Below, one piece after another: positions 57,712-64,000 of a DNA stretch of 64,000 nucleotides. The DNA comes from Roseiarcus sp963835215 (GTDB lineage Bacteria > Pseudomonadota > Alphaproteobacteria > Rhizobiales > Beijerinckiaceae), in NCBI GenBank assembly GCA_963835215.1, contig CAWIES010000004.1:496001-560000 (forward strand), in the 5' to 3' direction. A program made the translations under genes and the position numbers. Position 1 is the first letter of the stretch, and every line of letters starts with the position of its first letter. The notes under the pieces are model-generated. The model saw only the letters and a list, made by a program, of their open reading frames with translations. It was not told the DNA's origin and searched no databases.

Positions 57712-58785
57712 ATGTGGTTTCGCAAAGTTATGGCGGTGATCGCCGCAGTTGTCGCTGGCTTGGGCTATTTTGCGGTGCGCGAGGCTGGACAGTCGGCGGG
57801 CGACGATTCACCCGATCACATCGAGGCGAGCTACCGAGAATTGTCGCTCATCTGTCTGCTGCGGCCCCTCTGCCCGGTGACGGGCGCGGCGCTGGCGGCG
57901 ATGAAGGGCTCGGTCGCCGGCCGGTCAGGCGACCAGTATTATCTCGCGTTGATCCTGCTGACCGGTGAAGGCCTGCCGGAGGATCGCGAGGCTGGTCTTG
58001 CCTGGATGGCGCGCGCCGCCGAACAGGGCGAACCGGACGCTGCGCGCGACATTGCCGACCGGCTGCGCAACGGCGAAGGTGTTGCGGTCGAAGAGCGCAA
58101 AATCGCCAGCGCGCTGCAGACCCGCGTTGAGGCGGGCGACGCCGAGGCGATGCGCGCGCTCGGGCCGATGATCATTCGCGGCCGCGGCGCCAAGGCCGAT
58201 CCCGCCGCGGGCCTCGCGATGATGAGCCGCGCCTTCGATCTCGGCTCGATCGGCGCGGCGAGCGATCTCGCCCAAATCTATATCCTCGGCGCACCGGGCG
58301 TGGCCGCCGATCGTGGCCAATATCTCAAATGGATGGAGGCGGGCGCCCGGCGCGGCGATTCGGAGGCGATGCTGTCGATCGGCTACGCGGCGATGAACTC
58401 GCCCGGCCCCGCGAGCGACCTCGACCTGACCAAGAGCTACTGCTGGCTCACACGCGCCGCCCTGATCGACAATCCGCGCGCTCAGGAGCAGCTCAGCCTG
58501 AACTTCACCCGCGACGAGGCCGACCAGCGCGGCATGCGCATCGGCGCCGATCTCATCCAGGCCGACTATTGGTTCCGCCTCGCGGCGCGCAGCCCCTATC
58601 ACGACAATTCGCAGATCCGCGGCGAGATCGAGCCAAAGATGACCAGCGACGACCTCGACGCCGCCAAGCGCCTGGTCGCCGCGTGGCGGCCACGCGACTT
58701 CGACGAGCTCAAGACGCTGCCGATTGCACTGCCGCCGGCGAAAGCGGGCGGCGCCTCGCCGGGCAATTGTCCGCCGATCGGGTGA
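57712..58785 (+). CDS. Membrane-anchored Sel1-repeat protein
   Basis: A 357-residue protein with one amino-terminal hydrophobic helix (VMAVIAAVVAGLGYFAV) and at least four Sel1-like repeats: YLALILLTGEGLPEDREAG, RNGEGVAVEERKIASA, AMRALGPMIIRGRGAKADPAAG and DLAQIYILGAPGVAADRGQ. Sel1 repeats mediate protein contacts in envelope and signalling complexes. ATG 57712 with GAGG upstream is selected; the longer open frame is antisense to DUF1489. Role unknown. Confidence 0.85.
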   Translation: MWFRKVMAVIAAVVAGLGYFAVREAGQSAGDDSPDHIEASYRELSLICLLRPLCPVTGAALAAMKGSVAGRSGDQYYLALILLTGEGLPEDREAGLAWMARAAEQGEPDAARDIADRLRNGEGVAVEERKIASALQTRVEAGDAEAMRALGPMIIRGRGAKADPAAGLAMMSRAFDLGSIGAASDLAQIYILGAPGVAADRGQYLKWMEAGARRGDSEAMLSIGYAAMNSPGPASDLDLTKSYCWLTRAALIDNPRAQEQLSLNFTRDEADQRGMRIGADLIQADYWFRLAARSPYHDNSQIRGEIEPKMTSDDLDAAKRLVAAWRPRDFDELKTLPIALPPAKAGGASPGNCPPIG

Positions 58786-58801
58786 GGCCATCGCAAGCGC
58801 A

Positions 58802-58821
58802 AGAGGGGCGCACGCCCCTCT
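58802..58821. terminator. Convergent hairpin between the Sel1 and clpS2 genes
   Basis: AGAGGGGC-GCAC-GCCCCTCT, an 8-bp perfect stem in the 65-bp spacer between two converging genes. No long T tract follows on either strand, so termination is probable but not certain. Confidence 0.45.
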
Positions 58822-58850
58822 CCGCGCAGCGGGGAAGGGAAAGCGCTCGC

Positions 58851-59156
58851 CTACTCTTCCGGCTCGGTATCGAAGCGCAGCGGGTAGCCTTTGGCGGCCC
58901 CGGCCTCGGTGGCGCGGGTCGCCTTGCTCTCGGCGACGTCGCGAGCGAAGACCGCCACCACACAGGCGCCCAGGCGATGCGCGGTGAGCATGACGGCGTT
59001 GGCGCGCGCTTCGTTCAGGCGGAACTCGCTTTTCAGAATCGTGACGACGAATTCGCGCGGCGTGTAGTCGTCGTTGAACAGGATCACCTTATGCAGGCGC
59101 GGGCGTTCCGTCTGGACCTTCGTCTTGGTCTTGGGAACGACGGCGATCGGACTCAT
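58851..59156 (-). CDS. clpS: ClpS adaptor, paralogue 2
   Basis: A 101-residue second ClpS: RLHKVILFNDDYTPREFVVTIL and RANAVMLTAHRLGACVVAVFARDVAESKA. Alphaproteobacteria commonly carry two ClpS forms with different substrate preference; this one has the shorter amino terminus and is not next to clpA. ATG 59156 has GAGGAG upstream. It is divergent from nothing and converges on the Sel1 gene. Confidence 0.92.
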   Translation of the reverse strand: MSPIAVVPKTKTKVQTERPRLHKVILFNDDYTPREFVVTILKSEFRLNEARANAVMLTAHRLGACVVAVFARDVAESKATRATEAGAAKGYPLRFDTEPEE

Positions 59157-59247
59157 CGCGAGGCTCCTCGGCTTACCACTCCGGCCGAGGCGCATTTTCG
59201 CATGGACGGCGAAACCCGTCCACGTCTGGGCCCGCTTCACGCGCAGG

Positions 59248-60138
59248 TCAGCGCCGCGCGCCGCGCGGACATTTCGGGCAATCGTCGCGCCCGGTGCAGC
59301 CCCTCGGCACGCTCTCATAGACAGCGGCGAGTTCGCTCGCAGGCAGGGGACGGCTGTAGAAATAGCCCTGCGCCTCGTCGCAGCCGGCGGAGCGCAGCAG
59401 GGCGAGTTGCTGGCAGGTCTCGACGCCCTCGCCGGTCAGCGCCAGCCCGAGCTCCTTGGCGAGGCGCGCGGCGGCGCGGATCACGGCGGCGCAACGCGGA
59501 TTGAGCAGCGCGTCGACGACGAAGGCGCGATCGATCTTCAGCCGGTCGAGCGGCAGCCGGGCAAGCGCGGTGAGCGAGGAATGCGCGCCGCCGAAATCGT
59601 CGAGCGCGATTTTGACGCCCTCGCGTCGCAACCCACACAGGGTCGCGGCGACCATGGCGAAATCGTCGATGAACGCCGATTCGGCGATTTCCAGTTCGAG
59701 CCGGCGCGGATCGAGGCGCCCTTTATCGATCAGCGAGCGTACGGTCTCGCACAGAAGCGGCGTGCGCAATTGCGCGGCCGACAGGTTGACTGTCACCCGC
59801 AGATGATCGGGCCAGCTCGCCAGGGCGCGCGCCGCCTCACGCAGCGTCCAGGCGCCGATCTCGTCGAAGACGGGCGATCGTTCGGCGGCGGCGATGAATT
59901 GGCCGGCGTCAAGGTCGCCTTGACCAGGCCGCCGCCAGCGCAGCAGCGCCTCGAAGCCGGCCGTTCGCCCGGTCGCAACCGCGACCAAGGGCTGAAAGTC
60001 GAGCCGGAGTTCGCCCGCGCGCAGGGCGTAACGCAGCGCCGCGTCGAATCCGCCCAGCGCCCGACGCGGCGCATGGTCCTGCATCCCCTCGCCAAGCGGG
60101 GGCGCCAAGTCGGAAATCTGCGGTTGCAGCATGGACAT
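59248..60138 (-). CDS. EAL-domain cyclic di-GMP phosphodiesterase
   Basis: A 296-residue stand-alone EAL protein. Catalytic and metal residues are intact: GFEALLRW (EAL), TVNLSA, LEIAES, ALDDFGGAHSSL, LKIDRAFV and GEGVET. There is no membrane helix or sensory domain, so it probably acts in the cytoplasm. The carboxyl end has a CxxCxxxxC-like stretch (GCTGRDDCPKCPRG) of unclear meaning. It follows mccA by 84 bp on the same strand. Confidence 0.92.
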   Translation of the reverse strand: MSMLQPQISDLAPPLGEGMQDHAPRRALGGFDAALRYALRAGELRLDFQPLVAVATGRTAGFEALLRWRRPGQGDLDAGQFIAAAERSPVFDEIGAWTLREAARALASWPDHLRVTVNLSAAQLRTPLLCETVRSLIDKGRLDPRRLELEIAESAFIDDFAMVAATLCGLRREGVKIALDDFGGAHSSLTALARLPLDRLKIDRAFVVDALLNPRCAAVIRAAARLAKELGLALTGEGVETCQQLALLRSAGCDEAQGYFYSRPLPASELAAVYESVPRGCTGRDDCPKCPRGARR

Positions 60139-60222
60139 CGCGAGACCGCGTCACTCGAAAACTCGCGCAATGGTTGCACCGTGTTGTCTACAACCCCTTA
60201 AGGGTTGCGCATAATGTCGGGG

Positions 60223-62163
60223 CTATTTGTCGATTTTTTCGATTCTCATTAATGCCTGCCCCTGCGCCACGGCGTCGCCGACGCTGACGGTGAGGCCGGC
60301 GATGCGGCCGGCGCGGGGCGCGGCGAGCGCGTGCTCCATCTTCATCGCCTCGACGACGGCAAGACGTTGCCCCTCGACCACGTGGTCGCCCTCGGCGACG
60401 GCGAGCGCGATCAGGCGCCCGTGCATCGGCGCGCCGATCTCGCCTGCCCCCTCCGCGGCGCCGGCTCGCGGACCCGCTAGAGGGTCAACCAGCGCGACGC
60501 GGCTCTGACGGCCCCCGGCGAGGACGTAAGCAATCTCGCCGATCTTCGTGACGCGTGGCGCCGGATCGGCCGGCCCAAGCGCGCGCTGGTCGGCAAATTC
60601 AAACGCGCGACGGCCCGGCGTCTCGACGGCGACCAGTCGCTCGCGACGATCGTCGACCAAGAGATCGAACCCGACGCGGCGCGGCCCCGCCAACTCGAAG
60701 GAATCGGCGACACTCCAGGGATCGTTGGCGTCGCCCGACAAGGGCGGCGCGATCAGGGTCGCCGCGCCGGCAAGAATGGCGCGCGGGTTTGGCGGCCGCG
60801 GCTCGGCGCCAAGGCGGGCGGGGTTAGCGTCGATGAACCCCGTGTCGACGGCGCCGCGCTCGACCTCGCTCTGGGCGAGCAGCGCGTCGAGAAAGGCGAG
60901 GTTGGTCTTGGGGCCGACGACTTCCGCCTGAGCGAGCCCGACTCGCAGCGCCGCGAGCGCCCCTTCGCGGCTCGGCGCGTGGGCGATCAGCTTGGCGATC
61001 AGCGAATCGTAAAACGGCGGCACGTCGTCGCCTGCCTCGAAGCCAGCGTCGATGCGCAGCGATGGCGAAGCCTCGAGCCGCATCGCAAGGATGCGACCGG
61101 GACTCGGCAGGAAGCCCTGTTCAGGGTCTTCGGCGTTGAGCCGCGCTTCGATCGCCCAGCCGTCGCGGCGGATTTCATCCTGCCTGAGCGGCAGCGGCTC
61201 GGCGGCGGCGACGCGAAACTGCCATTCGACCAGATCGAGGCCGGTGATCGCCTCGGTGACCGGGTGCTCGACCTGCAGCCGTGTGTTCATCTCGAGAAAA
61301 TAGAAACTGTCCGGCCCCGCCCCACGCGCCGTGTCGAGGAGGAATTCAAACGTGCCGGCGCCGACGTAGCCGACCGCGCGCGCGCCCGCGACCGCCGCCT
61401 CGCACATCGCCGCTCTGGTCGCCTCCGGCAGGCTGGGGGCCGGCGCCTCTTCGATGACCTTCTGATGGCGGCGCTGCAAAGAACAATCGCGCTCGAAGAG
61501 ATGGACGACCCCGCCGTGGCGATCGCCGAACACCTGAACTTCGATATGGCGCGGCGCGAGGAGATATTTCTCCAGCAACACGCGTGGGTCGCCGAACGCG
61601 CCCTGCGCTTCGCGCGCCGCCGCCTCCAGCGCGCCCTCGAACTCGACGTGCGCGTCGACCCGCCGCATGCCGCGCCCCCCGCCCCCGGCAATCGCCTTGA
61701 TCAGCACCGGATAACCGATCTCGTAGGCCTTCTCCTTGAGGAATTTCGCGCTCTGATTGTCGCCGTGGTAGCCGGGCGCGATGCTGACGCCGGCTTTGGC
61801 CATCAGCGCCTTGGCGGCGCTCTTCAGCCCCATCGCCCGCATCGCCGCCGCCGACGGCCCGACGAAAACGACGCCGGCGCCTTCGCACATCTCAGCGAAG
61901 TCGGCGTTCTCCGACAGGAAGCCGTAACCGGGATGCAGGCACTCGGCGCCGACCCGCCGCGCCAGTGCGACGATCGCTTCGCCATCGAGATAGCCGCTGG
62001 CGCCCTCGCCGATCTCGTGCGTCTCGTCGGCGAGGCGAGTGAACAGCGCGCCCCGGTCGGCCGGCGTCGCCGCAACAATCGTCTTGAGGCCGAGCCGCCG
62101 CGCCGTGCGAATGATGCGGCAGGCGATCTCGCCGCGATTGGGAATCAGGACGCTGGCGAACAT
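60223..62163 (-). CDS. mccA: Methylcrotonyl-CoA carboxylase alpha subunit (biotin carboxylase and BCCP)
   Basis: A 646-residue subunit of 3-methylcrotonyl-CoA carboxylase in leucine breakdown. The biotin carboxylase part has IPNRGEIACRIIRTARRLG, GGGGRGMRR (ATP binding), FLEMNTRLQVEHPVTE and ERDCSLQRRHQKVIEEAP; the carboxyl-terminal biotin carrier has VVEAMKMEHALAAPRAG with the lysine that is biotinylated. The partner is judged from the adjacent mccB. The sirtuin gene on the opposite strand separates the two. Confidence 0.93.
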   Translation of the reverse strand: MFASVLIPNRGEIACRIIRTARRLGLKTIVAATPADRGALFTRLADETHEIGEGASGYLDGEAIVALARRVGAECLHPGYGFLSENADFAEMCEGAGVVFVGPSAAAMRAMGLKSAAKALMAKAGVSIAPGYHGDNQSAKFLKEKAYEIGYPVLIKAIAGGGGRGMRRVDAHVEFEGALEAAAREAQGAFGDPRVLLEKYLLAPRHIEVQVFGDRHGGVVHLFERDCSLQRRHQKVIEEAPAPSLPEATRAAMCEAAVAGARAVGYVGAGTFEFLLDTARGAGPDSFYFLEMNTRLQVEHPVTEAITGLDLVEWQFRVAAAEPLPLRQDEIRRDGWAIEARLNAEDPEQGFLPSPGRILAMRLEASPSLRIDAGFEAGDDVPPFYDSLIAKLIAHAPSREGALAALRVGLAQAEVVGPKTNLAFLDALLAQSEVERGAVDTGFIDANPARLGAEPRPPNPRAILAGAATLIAPPLSGDANDPWSVADSFELAGPRRVGFDLLVDDRRERLVAVETPGRRAFEFADQRALGPADPAPRVTKIGEIAYVLAGGRQSRVALVDPLAGPRAGAAEGAGEIGAPMHGRLIALAVAEGDHVVEGQRLAVVEAMKMEHALAAPRAGRIAGLTVSVGDAVAQGQALMRIEKIDK

Positions 62164-62255
62164 TGCACTCCCCTGGGACGAGGTTACCCCGTCCGGCGTC
62201 CGGATATCCAGCCGCGGCTATGGCGAGACCCGCGCGGCGCGACTACCTTTGGCGA

Positions 62256-63106
62256 ATGGCGCAATCCATTTCCCTCGAGGACTTTGTCGACCGGCATCGG
62301 CGGCTCTTCGTTTTGACCGGGGCCGGCTGCAGCGTCGGCTCGGGCATTCCAGACTATCGCGACGCGGAAGGCGCGTGGAAGCGCCGGCCGCCGGTGGGCT
62401 TCCAGGCCTTCATGGCCCTTGAGACGACGCGCCAGCGCTATTGGGCGCGCAGCCTGATCGGCTGGCGGCGCATTCGCGGGGCGCGGCCGAACGACGCCCA
62501 TCGTGCGCTGGTGCGGCTCGAGGCGATCGGCAAGAGCGAAATCCTGCTGACCCAGAACGTCGACCGGCTACACCAGCGGGCCGGCAGCGCCGCCGTGATC
62601 GATCTGCATGGGCGGCTCGATCGCGTCCGCTGCATGGGCTGCGAGCGACTGACGCCGCGCGAGGCGCTGCAGGACGAACTCGCGCCAGCTGAACCCCGAC
62701 TGGCTTGCGCATCAGGCGGCCGACGCGCCCGACGGCGACGCCGATCTCGACGAGGCCGACTTTTCCGCGTTCCGCGTCCCCTCCTGCGCGGGCTGCGGCG
62801 GCGTGCTCAAGCCCGATGTCGTGTTCTTCGGCGAGAACGTGCCGCGCGCTCGCGTCGAGGCGGCGATGCGCCATCTCGAAGCAGGCCGACGCGATGCTGA
62901 TCATCGGCTCGTCGCTGATGGTCTATTCCGGATTCCGCTTCGTCGAGATGGCGGCGCGCGCCGGCAAGCCGGTGGCGGCGGTCAATCTCGGGCGCACCCG
63001 CGCCGACGATTTGCTGGCGCTCAAGATCGAAGCCGGTTGCGAGGCGGCGCTCGCGTTTCTGTTGGAAGCCCCGGCGGAGCCGGCGCCCGCAAGCCTCACA
63101 TCCTGA
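62256..63106 (+). CDS. Sirtuin-type NAD-dependent protein deacylase (two indels as sequenced)
   Basis: A Sir2-family protein. NAD-binding motifs are GAGCSVGSGIPDYRD and TQNVDRLHQRAG, the catalytic His is in DLHGRLDRVRC, and the zinc ligands are C-x2-C (RCMGCERL) and C-x2-C (SCAGCGG); then KPDVVFFGENVP and IIGSSLMVYSGFRFV. An extra C near 62684 (GCG CCA GCT for GCG CAG CTG) and an extra A near 62886 (GAA GCA GGC for GAG CAG GCC) break the frame. ATG 62256 is chosen; ATG 62220 is possible. It lies between mccA and mccB in opposite orientation and overlaps the mccB stop by 11 bp. Confidence 0.85.
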
Positions 63107-64000
63107 ACACGCCAAAGCGCGTCGCCTCCGCGGGCGCATTGAGACAGGCGGAAAACGCCAGACTCAGCACGCGGCGCGTTTCGCTCGGCGCGATGACGCC
63201 ATCGTCCCACAACCGCGCGGTGGCGAAATAGGGAGACCCCTCGCTTTCGTAGCGGGCGCGGATCGGCGCCTTGAACGCGTCTTCCTCCTCAGCCGACCAG
63301 CTTTCGCCCCCCGCCTCCAACCCGTCGCGCTTGATGGTCGCCAGCACGCTCGCCGCCTGCTCGCCGCCCATCACGCTGATGCGCGCGTTCGGCCAGGAAA
63401 AGAGAAAGCGCGGGCCGAAGGCGCGCCCGCACATGCCGTAGTTTCCCGCGCCGAACGAGCCGCCGACAATCACAGTGATCTTCGGCACGCGCGCGCAAGC
63501 GACGGCGGTGACCAGCTTCGCGCCATCCTTGGCGATGCCGCCCGCCTCGGCGCGCTGGCCGACCATGAAGCCAGAAACATTCTGCAGGAACAGCAGCGGC
63601 ACGCCGCGCTGCGCGCACAGCTCGACGAAATGGGCGCCCTTCAGCGCGCTATCGGAAAACAGCACGCCGTTGTTGGCGAGAATGCCGATCAGCATGCCCG
63701 AAAGGCGCGCAAAGCCGGTGACCAGCGTCGTTCCATAGCGCGCCTTGAAGGGATCGAACTCGGAGCCGTCGACCAGCCGGGCGATGATCTCGTGCGCGTC
63801 GACCTGTTTGCGCAGATCGACCGGCACGAGACTCTCCAGCTCGTGGGCCGGGTGGAGCGGCTCACGCACCGGAGCGGCCTCGCCCGCCGCTTTGGGCGCG
63901 AGGTTGAGATTGGCCAGCGAGCGGCGTGCGAGCGCAAGCGCATGGGCGTCGTCGCGCGCCAGCGCGTCGGCGACGCCCGAAACCCGCGTGTGGAGGTCGC
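63096..64000 (-). CDS. mccB: Methylcrotonyl-CoA carboxylase beta subunit (3' part; runs off the right edge)
   Basis: About 301 codons of the carboxyltransferase subunit. Segments such as IARLVDGSEFDPFKARYG, TTLVTGFARLSGM, ILANNGVLFSDSALKGAHF, FLQNVSGFMVGQRAE and GGSFGAGNYGMCGRAFGPRF are characteristic of MccB. The sequence continues open to 64000 with HTRVSGVADALARDDAHALAL, so the start lies outside. With MccA it carboxylates 3-methylcrotonyl-CoA in leucine degradation. Confidence 0.93.
   Translation of the reverse strand, partial: DLHTRVSGVADALARDDAHALALARRSLANLNLAPKAAGEAAPVREPLHPAHELESLVPVDLRKQVDAHEIIARLVDGSEFDPFKARYGTTLVTGFARLSGMLIGILANNGVLFSDSALKGAHFVELCAQRGVPLLFLQNVSGFMVGQRAEAGGIAKDGAKLVTAVACARVPKITVIVGGSFGAGNYGMCGRAFGPRFLFSWPNARISVMGGEQAASVLATIKRDGLEAGGESWSAEEEDAFKAPIRARYESEGSPYFATARLWDDGVIAPSETRRVLSLAFSACLNAPAEATRFGVFRM

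Overview
The window is GC-rich, densely packed bacterial DNA, most consistent with an alphaproteobacterium of the Rhizobiales type. This is inferred from gene content, not a database match: two clpS genes (one ahead of clpA, one elsewhere), a phasin with PhaR-like TGC-N3-GCA sites, a lepB-rnc-era ... recO block, a sarcosine oxidase beta subunit, methylcrotonyl-CoA carboxylase, DUF1489 and DUF482 proteins. No phage, transposase, integrase or CRISPR array is visible.

Layout. 1-2.9 kb: 5' part of a sarcosine oxidase beta gene, a coiled-coil membrane protein and mtnA. 3.0-14.7 kb: a tight five-gene glycogen operon, glgP-glgB-glgC-glgA-glgX/malQ, whose last gene fuses a debranching enzyme to a 4-alpha-glucanotransferase. 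ADP-glucose synthesis (GlgC), chain synthesis (GlgA), branching (GlgB), phosphorolysis (GlgP) and recycling of debranched oligosaccharides (GlgX-MalQ) are encoded as one unit. 14.8-20.7 kb: a giant DUF4062/STAND-NTPase/TPR protein (one frameshift) followed by a trypsin-like PDZ protease without a signal peptide, a possible signalling or conflict pair. 20.7-28.3 kb: DedA, a glycosyltransferase, a radical SAM protein, DUF423, adenine deaminase, moaC-moeA and a secreted CHAP/NlpC-like protein. 28.6-34.6 kb (minus strand): lepB-rnc-era, a PMT-type glycosyltransferase, an MFS transporter and recO.

35.9-41.1 kb: an intact tRNA-Glu(UUC) and a truncated copy 5040 bp away (103-bp direct repeat, three mismatches) flank two divergent, unusual glycosyltransferase genes. 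41.2-48.4 kb: accessory oxidoreductases with their regulators: an ECF sigma factor divergent from an SDR with a shared symmetric promoter motif, a LysR regulator divergent from an aldo/keto reductase and SDR, an MFS transporter, and a broken epimerase-like gene. 48.4-64 kb: a DUF482 acyltransferase, a HIT protein, clpS-clpA, a phasin, a D-Ala-D-Ala carboxypeptidase with SPOR domain, DnaJ-domain, VWA and DUF1489 proteins, a Sel1-repeat protein, a second clpS, an EAL phosphodiesterase, and mccA and mccB separated by a sirtuin gene on the opposite strand.

A recurring oddity is single- or double-base indels in otherwise well-conserved, often essential genes (era three, sirtuin two, rnc, lepB, clpA and the STAND gene one each). 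The simplest explanation is residual sequencing error, so these genes are annotated as whole genes with the shift positions given. The epimerase-like gene at 47.4-48.4 kb, with a stop codon plus a deletion, looks like a true pseudogene.
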